Source: Planococcus maritimus (lineage in GTDB: Bacteria > Bacillota > Bacilli > Bacillales_A > Planococcaceae). Taken from it: a stretch of DNA of 64,000 bases. The notes below the pieces were generated by a model, which did no database searches, had not been told where the DNA came from, and saw only the letters and a program-made list of their open reading frames with translations. The translations under genes and the position numbers were made by a program. Below, one piece after another: positions 16,855-23,993 of this stretch; within the stretch, counting starts at the first letter, position 1; each line of letters opens with the position of its first letter. The stretch spans positions 620,001-684,000 of the forward strand of contig NZ_LTZG01000001.1 in assembly GCF_001592825.1 (NCBI RefSeq). Direction: 5' to 3'.

Positions 16855-16904
16855 AAATTAGAACGGCTGGATTTGAAAAATTTAACATTCTAATATTGGA
16901 GATG

Positions 16905-17030
16905 AAGCGGAGGGCCTTGACTCCTGGGGGACCCCGGGCAGCCGATATCGCGACATCCTGTCGCATCGCCTGCATGACCCACATCCTGTGGCCCTAAAGC
17001 AAGGCCTGGAGCGCAATCTTCCCCCTCCCT
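16905..17030. repeat. Candidate degenerate dispersed structured repeat
   Basis: A GC-rich non-coding block between arsC and arsD, unlike its AT-rich flanks. It starts GCGGAGGGCCTTGACTCC and ends CAAGGCCTGGAGCGCAATC, with the ends partly complementary (GGGCCTTG/CAAGGCCT), and contains ACATCCTGT twice. The start (GGAGGG...GACTCCTG.GGGA) and the end (GGAGCGCAATC) resemble small dispersed repeats I recall from Bacillales genomes. I see no second copy in the window. Confidence 0.4.
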
Positions 17031-17039
17031 AAACTTCAC

Positions 17040-17459
17040 TTACTCACCAGTTGCAGCAAAATGGCGGATGCGCGCTTCGATGTCATCGCGTACCGATTGA
17101 AACACTTTCCATTTCTCTTCTTCCGTACCTTGCGCTTTTGCTGGATCCGTAAAGCCCCAGTGATCGCGTTTTACGTGAGGCGGTGTCATCGGGCATTTAT
17201 CTGCTGCATCGCCGCATAGCGTCACGACGAAATCAGCATTGTTCAAAACATCCGTATCGATGACATCGGAAGTTTGCTGTGAGATGTCGATGTCCACTTC
17301 ATTCATCGCCTTTACCGCGTTCGGGTTCAAGCCATGCGCTTCGATTCCGGCACTCAATACTTGCCAGTCATCGCCCAGAATCTCTTTCCCCCAGCCTTCC
17401 GCCATCTGGCTTCGGCATGAATTGCCTGTACATAAAAAGTACAATGTTTTTTTTGTCAT
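17040..17459 (-). CDS. arsC: Arsenate reductase ArsC, thioredoxin-dependent
   Basis: A 139-residue low-molecular-weight phosphatase-like reductase. The active P-loop is [17 protein letters not shown] with Cys at about residue 10, and the relay Cys residues lie in [25 protein letters not shown]. This is the pI258/B. subtilis class that takes electrons from thioredoxin to turn arsenate into arsenite. I start at ATG 17459, placed after AAGGGAG. The longer open frame upstream is not homologous. It follows arsR by 77 bp. Confidence 0.95.
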   Translation of the reverse strand: MTKKTLYFLCTGNSCRSQMAEGWGKEILGDDWQVLSAGIEAHGLNPNAVKAMNEVDIDISQQTSDVIDTDVLNNADFVVTLCGDAADKCPMTPPHVKRDHWGFTDPAKAQGTEEEKWKVFQSVRDDIEARIRHFAATGE

Positions 17460-17536
17460 GTTTATTAGCTCCCTTGTTCCATTACTGGTTTTTGTTCTAT
17501 CTATGTGCATTTACCTTATGCGTTTTTCTTCACTAC

Positions 17537-17887
17537 TTATTCGCAACGAATGCGCAGCCCTTGCTTCTCCAATTTCTCGATGCGCTCGTCCTGGCTCGGT
17601 ATGAACGTCAAGATTTGCATAAGCATGTCATACAATTCGCTGTCTGAGTTCAATGAATAAAAAATCCATTGACCCTGTCTTCTTTCCTTCACCAATCCGA
17701 GATCCCTCAATTTGCGCAAGTGCTGGCTGATTGCCGACTGGCTGATATTAAAGATTTCAACGAATTCACAAACGCAGCAATCATTTTTTTCGAGTAATTT
17801 GACCATCGATAACCGCGTCTTATCCCCTACTAGCTTTAACAGCATGCTCGCTTTGTCGATTGCTATTTCTTGCGATGTCGCTTCCAT
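17537..17887 (-). CDS. arsR: ArsR family metalloregulator
   Basis: A 116-residue winged-helix repressor. A Cys-rich metal site lies in the alpha3 position (NDCCVCEFVEIFNIS), comparable to the ELCVCDL site of classical ArsR. The recognition helix is SQSAISQHLRKLRDLGLV and the wing KERRQGQWIFYSLN. As(III) or Sb(III) binding would release it from DNA. It is first in the operon, with a promoter and operator about 60-85 bp upstream. The C-terminal CE Cys may add a ligand. Confidence 0.93.
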   Translation of the reverse strand: MEATSQEIAIDKASMLLKLVGDKTRLSMVKLLEKNDCCVCEFVEIFNISQSAISQHLRKLRDLGLVKERRQGQWIFYSLNSDSELYDMLMQILTFIPSQDERIEKLEKQGLRIRCE

Positions 17888-17944
17888 CGGATCATTCCTT
17901 CCGCTTCTTTACTAACCTTCATATAGTCTTCTAATTCCAAATAC

Positions 17945-17973
17945 AGCATATCAGCATATACTTATATATTCAA
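17945..17973 (-). promoter_or_regulatory. arsR promoter and operator
   Basis: On the minus strand TTGAAT (17968-17973), a 17-bp spacer and TATGCT (17945-17950). The region around the -35 forms an imperfect inverted repeat (ATACT...AGTAT), a plausible ArsR site, and the spacer block is copied upstream of arsD. Confidence 0.6.
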
Positions 17974-18021
17974 GAGTATTTCGGATAAACAATACATTTC
18001 AAATCGACTGTAAGACAAACG

Positions 18022-18052
18022 AAAAAGGCCCGGAAACATCCCGCGCCTTTTC
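18022..18052 (-). terminator. Rho-independent terminator of the CDF gene
   Basis: AAAAGGCGCGG pairs imperfectly with CCGGGCCTTTTT on the minus strand 17 bp after the stop codon. Confidence 0.7.
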
Positions 18053-18068
18053 AATCGTTTCGCAATAT

Positions 18069-19010
18069 CTAATGGTGATGACCAGCCGTCTCGTGATATT
18101 CCTGACCTTGGCAGCGTATCGAGTCATCGTGTGGATGGTCTTCTGTTTCGAGCTGAACGGTAACGTGTCCGATGTGCAGCCTTTCCATCGCCTCTTCAAT
18201 TTCCCTCAGCACCTGTTGGCTATCCTTGAACGAAATTTCCTTTTGAATAACTACATGGCCAGACATGGCATTTTTTCCGCTCGTGATGCTCCATACATGC
18301 AAGTCGTGTATGCTTTTTACCTTAGGAAGCGCTTCGATCGTTTGTGCCACTTGCTCCAAATCGACATTTTTCGGCGTGCCTTCCATCAAAACGTGTACCG
18401 CATCTTTTGTTACGCGCCACCCGCTAATGAGTACAAGTATAGCGACAATGACGCTTGCCAATGGATCCGCCCATGCCCATCCAAAGAAGATGATTAACAG
18501 AGCAGCGGCAATTGCGCCGACCGACCCGAGCAAATCGCTCAAGACATGCAAAAAAGCGGCACGCAAGTTCAAATTATCTTTCGTGTCACCTCCGCGCATT
18601 AACAACCAGGCGACGAGTATGTTAACTAGCAAGCCGATGACGGCAATAACAAGCATACCTGAAGTCGCAATGTCTTGTGGCTCGGAAAACCGTTGGTACG
18701 CTTCATAGAAAATATAAATAGAAATCAGGACCAGCGTGACGCCATTGAAGACTGCGGCTAAGATTTCAAAGCGTTTATAGCCATAGGTCTTCATTTGATC
18801 AGCCGCTTTTTCGCCGATGGAAAAGGCCAAATAGCCAACGCCCAGTGAAATAGAGTCGCTGAGCATATGCCCGGCATCAGCAAGCAAGGCGAGGCTGTTT
18901 GTTAAGTATCCCCCGACTGCTTCTACCACCATATAAATAGTGACAATTGTGAAGGCAATCAATAAGGTTTTCTTGTTCTGATTATGAGAATGGTTGTGTG
19001 ATTCTGCCAT
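18069..19010 (-). CDS. Cation diffusion facilitator (CzcD/ZitB-like)
   Basis: A 313-residue CDF transporter. The metal sites are plain: LADAGHMLSDSISLG in TM2 and AAFLHVLSDLLGSVG in TM5 (HxxxD/DxxxD type), preceded by a His-rich N-terminus (ESHNHSHNQN) and followed by a His-rich tail (EDHPHDDS and ETAGHHH). It exchanges Zn2+, Co2+ or Cd2+ for protons. ATG 19010 is 7 nt after GGAGG and is preferred over ATG 19016. It lies upstream of the ars operon but has its own terminator. Confidence 0.93.
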   Translation of the reverse strand: MAESHNHSHNQNKKTLLIAFTIVTIYMVVEAVGGYLTNSLALLADAGHMLSDSISLGVGYLAFSIGEKAADQMKTYGYKRFEILAAVFNGVTLVLISIYIFYEAYQRFSEPQDIATSGMLVIAVIGLLVNILVAWLLMRGGDTKDNLNLRAAFLHVLSDLLGSVGAIAAALLIIFFGWAWADPLASVIVAILVLISGWRVTKDAVHVLMEGTPKNVDLEQVAQTIEALPKVKSIHDLHVWSITSGKNAMSGHVVIQKEISFKDSQQVLREIEEAMERLHIGHVTVQLETEDHPHDDSIRCQGQEYHETAGHHH

Positions 19011-19108
19011 ATTCATGCCTCCTATCCAAAAAACCTCTCTGTTTATTTATTCCCCCAATTCCCGAAAAATATTCGAGCCTTCAAAAATCACTACATTTCC
19101 CGCATATA

Positions 19109-19134
19109 AAAAACCGGCTCAGATGGCCGGTTTT
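19109..19134 (-). terminator. Rho-independent terminator of the PAS-STAS operon
   Basis: AAAACCGGC pairs with GCCGGTTTT and continues into a T-run on the minus strand. The stem touches the stop codon of the STAS gene. Confidence 0.85.
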
Positions 19135-19897
19135 ATGATCGATTAGAAGAAGCCTCGCTTAGGACAGCCTCCAATGATGCCGCAAAGCGCAAGTTCAGCT
19201 CGCTTTTCAATACGTGCAATTTTTGGGCATGCTCCGGTTTCACACCGGTAATGACAGCATCGATTCCCATGACCCGCAAAGTTTTTACAAGGGACTCTAG
19301 ATAGGTGGCGCCTTCTTGCGTCACCGTTCCCATTGCAGTTAAATCGACAATAACAATCTCAGCATCAAATTCATATATGCGGTTGACGATATGAGGGCGG
19401 ATTGCTTCAACTTTTTCACTGTTTAAATTGCCGAATAACGGAATGAGCACGTAGCCGTTACCGATGGCAATACACGGTGCAGAAAGTTCACGGACTTTTC
19501 CCAACAACGCATCCGAACGTTCTTTTTCTTTCAGTAATTCATAATCCGTTTCTTTCAACCGGCTGCGTAATCGAACCAATTGCGCAGTAATAGCAGCCAT
19601 TTGACCATCTTTCGGCACCAGCACCAGATTTAGCGAAAAATCGCTGTTCCAGCGATGATACACGTCCGCCAAGAAAAAGCCAGCCTCTGTGATGAAGTTC
19701 AATTCGACCGGTTTACGAGTGGCTTGGGTGTTCAGCATTCGCTGTGCTTTTTCCCGGCTGCCTTCATCGAGCAACTCCAGAAATTCTACTGATTTTCCGA
19801 AAAGCTGTTCCGCTTCAAAGGAATAATCAATCACCTCGAAGCTATTGTTCAGTTGAAAAGCCGGAAGCGGCCATTCAGCCAGTGGAGAGCGTGCCAT
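19133..19897 (-). CDS. PAS-STAS protein of the RsbR/stressosome type
   Basis: A 254-residue protein. Residues of about 8-110 look like a PAS domain (LPAFQLNNSFEVIDYSFEAE...QLFG). A coiled-coil linker follows (about 115-140, LKETDYELLKEKERSDALL). Residues 145-245 are a STAS domain (PLFGNLNSEKV, VIVDLTAMGTVTQEGATYL, VITGVKPEHAQKL). The GVKPEHAQ segment recalls RsbR GIRPEIAQ, and Thr residues stand near the RsbR phosphorylation sites. ATG 19897 follows AAAGGGG and overlaps the B12-binding gene by 23 bp. It may scaffold or signal in a stressosome-like assembly. No kinase or phosphatase gene is adjacent. Confidence 0.85.
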   Translation of the reverse strand: MARSPLAEWPLPAFQLNNSFEVIDYSFEAEQLFGKSVEFLELLDEGSREKAQRMLNTQATRKPVELNFITEAGFFLADVYHRWNSDFSLNLVLVPKDGQMAAITAQLVRLRSRLKETDYELLKEKERSDALLGKVRELSAPCIAIGNGYVLIPLFGNLNSEKVEAIRPHIVNRIYEFDAEIVIVDLTAMGTVTQEGATYLESLVKTLRVMGIDAVITGVKPEHAQKLHVLKSELNLRFAASLEAVLSEASSNRS

Positions 19898-20525
19898 CGT
19901 TCGACCCCTTTCCTGTGCGGATCCATTCCCGGAGCGCTCCGAGTTCACGAACGATCACGGCACCTTTCACCTGCAGGTCGGCAAAGCTCGACAAAGTAAC
20001 GGCTCTGCCGCCGATCAAAATGGCAGGCTTGGGCACTACTTGTGAAAATGCTTCCGCATAAGTTTTTAAAACCGGCAAACGATGTGCCAAAGCACCAGAT
20101 ACAGCCACAACATCCGGCTTCCAGTCTTCAGCTAATTGAAGTGCTGAATCGAGCGGTAAATTCGGCCCCATATAGCGGACCTCATATCCTTCTTCGCGGA
20201 ACATCGCCGCGACCATCTTGAGCCCGATATAATGTTCTTCACCTTCTGGACCGAAGATCATCGCTTTTTGTCGTCCCTCTTTATTTTTATTGCGCAGTTC
20301 CGTAGCAGACAAGACAAAATCACACACGGCGGTTGCCAAATGCTCTTCTGCTACCGAAATTTCATTTTGTTCCCATAATTCGCCGATGCGGTACATCGCC
20401 GGCGTTAACAGCTCCCCATAAAGCTGTTCATGCGAATGGTTTTCCAGAAAATCCTGGACGTATTTCAAAGCTTCCTCTTCCTGCCCTTGCAAAAAAAGAT
20501 CCGAAAGCTGTGTTGCCTCGTTCAT
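19875..20525 (-). CDS. Cobalamin (B12)-binding domain protein
   Basis: A 216-residue protein with a helical cap (about 1-90, ending EQNEISVAEEHLATAVCDFVLSA) and a Rossmann-like B12 domain. The binding motifs are present in variant form: E-x-H-x-x-G (EEHYIGLKM) instead of D-x-H-x-x-G, then VSGALAHRL and ILIGGRAV. Architecture resembles the sensor part of CarH/LitR photoreceptors or corrinoid proteins, without the MerR DNA-binding domain. ATG 20525 follows AAAGGAG. Upstream in-frame sequence belongs to the neighbouring gene. Confidence 0.87.
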   Translation of the reverse strand: MNEATQLSDLFLQGQEEEALKYVQDFLENHSHEQLYGELLTPAMYRIGELWEQNEISVAEEHLATAVCDFVLSATELRNKNKEGRQKAMIFGPEGEEHYIGLKMVAAMFREEGYEVRYMGPNLPLDSALQLAEDWKPDVVAVSGALAHRLPVLKTYAEAFSQVVPKPAILIGGRAVTLSSFADLQVKGAVIVRELGALREWIRTGKGSNDGTLSTG

Positions 20526-20529
20526 GTGA

Positions 20530-20898
20530 TCAGCTCCTTTTATGTTGAGGGAGCTCCAATAACCGGACTGCGCGATCGAGGCAGCCCAGCATGAAATCTC
20601 CTTGCATCGTTTCTGTATAGCGCGGCACAATTTCAATAAGCCGCTTGAAATTATCGATGATGAGTGCCGTTTCGACATTGCGGCTCACAAGTACCGTCTC
20701 GAGCCAGATGGCATAGTCTAGAAAGGATTGCTCGCTTTGCAGCTCCCACGCGGTTTCAAGATAATCCAAGTGATGATGATTGTCTTTGACGGTATGTTCA
20801 TATCCCTTATCGCCAAAACGCTCCCATAAATTCGGGTACGCTTCATATATACCGTCTGCCGTGTCGGTTGCGATTTGCTGTTTTTGCTCCTGGTTCAT
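20530..20898 (-). CDS. Small helical protein of the B12/STAS operon
   Basis: A 122-residue all-helical protein. The segment DNHHHLDYLETAWELQSEQSF, then LDYAIWLETVLVSRNVETALI, resembles an N-terminal helical domain I recall fused to B12-binding proteins in other bacteria, here encoded separately. The His cluster could bind a cofactor or metal. ATG 20898 overlaps the ABM gene stop by 4 bp, and the next gene starts 4 bp after its stop. The proposal that it is a sensor or adaptor for the B12 protein is inference. Confidence 0.7.
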   Translation of the reverse strand: MNQEQKQQIATDTADGIYEAYPNLWERFGDKGYEHTVKDNHHHLDYLETAWELQSEQSFLDYAIWLETVLVSRNVETALIIDNFKRLIEIVPRYTETMQGDFMLGCLDRAVRLLELPQHKRS

Positions 20899-21200
20899 TC
20901 GGCCACCACCTCGTATTGGTGGACTTTCGGGACGATGCCCGCAAGCTCCTGATCCGGATAGTTCTTCTCCAAATCGTGGATTTCCTTGAACTCCTGACTC
21001 TTGACCCAGTTCATATATGCCTGTTTCGTTTGCCATTCCAGATGAACAGTCAATTCATGACGCTTCTTTGTGTTTTGGATCAACCGAAACGATGTGAAAC
21101 CGTCCGCTTGATCTACACGGCGTGAACGTTTTTGATAAATTTCGATGACATCTTGCACTTTGTCTTCCGGTACAATGACCGTTGATGTGACGATGTACAT
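20895..21200 (-). CDS. ABM domain protein (HmoA/IsdG-like monooxygenase fold)
   Basis: A 101-residue dimeric ferredoxin-like domain of the antibiotic biosynthesis monooxygenase family (MYIVTSTVIVPEDKVQDVI, GFTSFRLIQN, ELTVHLEWQTKQAYMNWVKS). Some relatives degrade heme (HmoA, IsdG), others oxidise quinols. No decisive heme-ligand pattern can be assigned by eye. It is the first gene of the operon and is translationally coupled to the helical protein. Confidence 0.83.
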   Translation of the reverse strand: MYIVTSTVIVPEDKVQDVIEIYQKRSRRVDQADGFTSFRLIQNTKKRHELTVHLEWQTKQAYMNWVKSQEFKEIHDLEKNYPDQELAGIVPKVHQYEVVAE

Positions 21201-21330
21201 AATTCAGGCCCCCCCTTGCAACTAGCTTTGTATAAGCTGGGTATGATAAAAGTATACCTCAGCATACCATTTCAACTTCCGGAATAACAGCGAGCGCCAT
21301 TTACCCGGAATAGTTTTTTCAATATTCTGC

Positions 21331-21359
21331 TTGTATTTCCTAACAAATTGCCGTATGAT
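21331..21359 (+). promoter_or_regulatory. Promoter of the S-box met operon
   Basis: TTGTAT (21331-21336), a 17-bp spacer and TATGAT (21354-21359) place transcription start about 25 bp before the riboswitch. Confidence 0.75.
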
Positions 21360-21393
21360 GAAAAACATTAACCAACGACAACTACATAAATGA

Positions 21394-21496
21394 TTCTTAT
21401 CTAGAGAGATGGAGGGATTTGGCCCTTTGAAGTCTCAGCAACCGGACATAGTCACGGTGCTAATTCCAATAGGCATAAGCCTAAAAGATGAGAAGA
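21394..21496 (+). ncRNA. SAM-I (S-box) riboswitch
   Basis: The conserved S-box elements are in order: TTCTTATC...AGAG, GGAGGGATTTGGCCC, TTGAAG, CTCAGCAACC, GGTGCTAATTCC, and GATGAGAAG closing helix P1. SAM binding stabilises P1 and lets the downstream terminator form, shutting off metI-metC when methionine is ample. Confidence 0.96.
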
Positions 21497-21508
21497 TGGC
21501 GTACATGA

Positions 21509-21554
21509 CAGGGGCTTTCTTCTTGATTAAGAGAAGAAAGCCCCTGCTTTTTTA
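21509..21554 (+). terminator. Riboswitch-controlled terminator
   Basis: CAGGGGCTTTCTTCT pairs with AGAAGAAAGCCCCTG (21532-21546) and is followed by CTTTTTTT, directly after the SAM-I aptamer and 19 bp before the metI start. Confidence 0.93.
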
Positions 21555-21572
21555 GTTGAAAGGATGAGGATC

Positions 21573-22697
21573 ATGAAAGAACATAGCTTAGAAACACGCT
21601 TAGTACAGCTTGGCAACCGCAGCGATCCACGGACTGGGGCGGTCAATCCCCCAATATATCTGTCGACCGCCTACGAGCATGAAGGCATCGGCAAATCCAC
21701 AGGCTATGATTATACGCGGACGAAAAACCCGACGCGCCAGCTGCTTGAAGAAGGCATCGCGAATTTAGAAGATGGTGATGCGGGCTTTGCCTGCAGCTCC
21801 GGCATGGCCGCGATTCAATTGGTCTTATCCTTGTTCCGCCCGAACGATGAAATTTTGCTGCCTGAAGATATTTACGGCGGCACTTATCGCCTGCTCGAAC
21901 AGTACGACGAAAAATACCACATTCGTTCAGTGTATGACCCTTTTGTTGATCCCCAAACTGCAGAAGTGAAGATCACCGCCAATACCAAAGCCATTTTCAT
22001 TGAAACACCGACCAATCCTCTCATGCAGGAAATCGACTTGGAAACGTATGCGGAAATCGCCAAACGCCATGACCTGCTACTGATTGTCGACAATACATTC
22101 TTGACGCCTTTTTTGCAGCAGCCACTTTCGCTAGGTGCTGATATCGTGCTTCACAGCGCTACCAAATACATTGGCGGCCATAACGATGTACTCGCAGGCC
22201 TGGTCGTAGCAAAAGGCGAGGCCTTATGCGAACAACTTTTCACTGCCCATAACTCAGCCGGCGCTGTGCTGTCGCCGCTCGATTCCTGGCTGTTGATACG
22301 TGGCTTGAAAACCTTGCCGCTGCGCATGCGGCAGCACGAAGCAAACGCCAAACAACTTGCCCGCTTCCTTGAAACTCAACAAACCGTGACAGAGGTGCTA
22401 TACCCCGGCAAAGGCGGCATGTTGTCGTTTCGTCTTCGAAAAGAACAATGGATCGGGGAATTCCTTGAAAGCCTGTCGCTTATCACATTCGCCGAAAGCC
22501 TTGGTGGGGTTGAAAGTTTTATCACCTATCCGGCCACACAGACCCACGCCGATATGCCGGTTGCAGAACGCACGGCACGCGGCGTCTGTAACCGCCTGCT
22601 CCGCTTCTCGGTTGGTGTTGAGCAGGCTGAAGACTTGATCGCAGATTTGTCACAAGCCTTGGCCAAACTGGAAAAGGAGGTCGTTTCCTATGAGTGA
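21573..22697 (+). CDS. metI: Cystathionine gamma-synthase / O-acetylhomoserine sulfhydrylase MetI
   Basis: A 374-residue PLP enzyme of the Cys/Met metabolism family. It makes cystathionine (or homocysteine) from activated homoserine. Visible are YDYTRTKNPTRQ, CSSGMAAIQL, and the Schiff-base Lys in LHSATKYIGGHNDVLAG. The start is ATG 21573, supported by AGGATGAGG. ATG 21564 abuts the ribosome binding site. Length matches B. subtilis MetI. It is S-box regulated and overlaps metC by 8 bp. Confidence 0.94.
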   Translation: MKEHSLETRLVQLGNRSDPRTGAVNPPIYLSTAYEHEGIGKSTGYDYTRTKNPTRQLLEEGIANLEDGDAGFACSSGMAAIQLVLSLFRPNDEILLPEDIYGGTYRLLEQYDEKYHIRSVYDPFVDPQTAEVKITANTKAIFIETPTNPLMQEIDLETYAEIAKRHDLLLIVDNTFLTPFLQQPLSLGADIVLHSATKYIGGHNDVLAGLVVAKGEALCEQLFTAHNSAGAVLSPLDSWLLIRGLKTLPLRMRQHEANAKQLARFLETQQTVTEVLYPGKGGMLSFRLRKEQWIGEFLESLSLITFAESLGGVESFITYPATQTHADMPVAERTARGVCNRLLRFSVGVEQAEDLIADLSQALAKLEKEVVSYE

Positions 22698-23862
22698 ACG
22701 ACGCGAAACCAAATTGATCCATACAGCAGGCATCGATCCATTAACAGGCGCCGTCAATGTGCCGATTTATTTATCCTCGACTTTTCATCAGGAAAGCATC
22801 GATTCGTTCGGCCCTTTTGACTATAGCCGATCCGGCAACCCAACCCGAAAATCACTCGAAGAAACGATCGCCAAACTTGAAGGCGGCACGCGCGGATTGG
22901 CCTTCTCTTCCGGTATGGCAGCAATCTCTTCCGCTTTCATGCTGTTGAAAGCCGGCGACCACGTATTGGTCTCGGAAGACGTTTATGGCGGCACCTACCG
23001 TTTTATCACGGAAGTACTGGAAAAATTCAAAATCGATTATACTTTCGTCGACATGACCGACCTTGGCGAAGTGGCTGCGGCATTCCAGCCAAACACAAAA
23101 GTCGTCTACATTGAAACGCCGTCCAACCCGGTAATGAAAATTACCGATATCGAAATGGCCGCGAAATTGGCCAAAGCAAACGACGCCCTGACTTTTGTCG
23201 ATAATACTTTCATGACCCCGCTTTACCAGAATCCGCTTGAACTCGGGGCGGACATCGTACTCCACAGTGCGACAAAGTTTCTTTCCGGCCATAGCGACAT
23301 CACCGCCGGGCTTGCCGTGACAAAAGACGCGGGACTCGGCGAACAATTAGCGTTTATCCAAAACACGTTCGGCTCTGTGCTCGGCGCGCAGGATTCCTAT
23401 ACATTGATCCAAGGCATCAAAACGCTCGGCGCCCGCACTAAGCAATCAGGCGAAACGACGGCACGCTTGGCTGAGTATTTGCATAAGCATCCGCTGGTCG
23501 AAGAAGTCTATTATCCCGGGTTTTCGTTCCATGCCGGAAATCCAATCCATAATCGCCAAGCAAGCCACGCCGGCTGTATCTTGTCGTTCCGGTTAGCCGA
23601 TAAAGACGCAGCCCGCATTTTTGTGGAAGCTTTGGAGATTCCGGTGTTTGCTGTCAGCCTTGGTGCCGTAGAGTCGATCTTGTCTTATCCGGCTACGATG
23701 TCCCATGCCGCCATGCCTCCCGCTGAACGCGAAAAACGCGGCATCACTGAAGGGCTCCTGCGCTTTTCCGCAGGGCTGGAGCATCCTGATGACTTGATTA
23801 ATGACTTCAGCCAGGCCCTCGAAAAAATCGCCATCGCCAAAGGGCTCAGCGTCGCTGATTGA
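22690..23862 (+). CDS. metC: Cystathionine beta-lyase MetC
   Basis: A 390-residue PLP enzyme paralogous to MetI, cleaving cystathionine to homocysteine. Motifs are FDYSRSGNPTRKSLE, FSSGMAAISSAFMLL, and LHSATKFLSGHSDITAG with the PLP Lys. Gene order metI-metC behind an S-box is as in B. subtilis. A strong ribosome binding site (AAAAGGAGG) lies within the end of metI. A 14-bp-stem terminator follows. Confidence 0.94.
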   Translation: MSERRETKLIHTAGIDPLTGAVNVPIYLSSTFHQESIDSFGPFDYSRSGNPTRKSLEETIAKLEGGTRGLAFSSGMAAISSAFMLLKAGDHVLVSEDVYGGTYRFITEVLEKFKIDYTFVDMTDLGEVAAAFQPNTKVVYIETPSNPVMKITDIEMAAKLAKANDALTFVDNTFMTPLYQNPLELGADIVLHSATKFLSGHSDITAGLAVTKDAGLGEQLAFIQNTFGSVLGAQDSYTLIQGIKTLGARTKQSGETTARLAEYLHKHPLVEEVYYPGFSFHAGNPIHNRQASHAGCILSFRLADKDAARIFVEALEIPVFAVSLGAVESILSYPATMSHAAMPPAEREKRGITEGLLRFSAGLEHPDDLINDFSQALEKIAIAKGLSVAD

Positions 23863-23872
23863 GGAGACGCAT

Positions 23873-23920
23873 AAAAGAGTGGCCGCTTCGTCAGTTCGCT
23901 GACAAGGCGGCCACTCTTTT
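23873..23920 (+). terminator. Rho-independent terminator of metI-metC
   Basis: AAAAGAGTGGCCGC (23873-23886) pairs perfectly with GCGGCCACTCTTTT (23907-23920). Confidence 0.9.
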
Positions 23921-23943
23921 CGTGATCATGTAACGAATACATT

Positions 23944-23986
23944 AAGAAAGCCTGAATTCCAGGGGGAGGGGAATTCAGGCTTTCTT
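23944..23986 (-). terminator. Terminator of the malic enzyme gene
   Basis: Arms 23944-23960 and 23970-23986 form a perfect 17-bp stem with a 9-nt loop, 7 bp beyond the malic enzyme stop codon. Confidence 0.85.
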
Positions 23987-23993
23987 CTATTTA

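Noticed and set aside
20530..21036. Longer open frame for the helical protein, starting at 21036
   Set aside because: The extra 46 codons overlap the ABM gene and lack a ribosome binding site. ATG 20898 overlaps the ABM stop as ATGA, typical of coupling.
21200..21290. SigB-type promoter for the B12/STAS operon (GTTGAA...AGGTAT on the minus strand)
   Set aside because: The spacer is only 11 bp and each box has a mismatch, so it falls short of the GTTTAA-N12-14-GGGTAT pattern. It is too weak to annotate.
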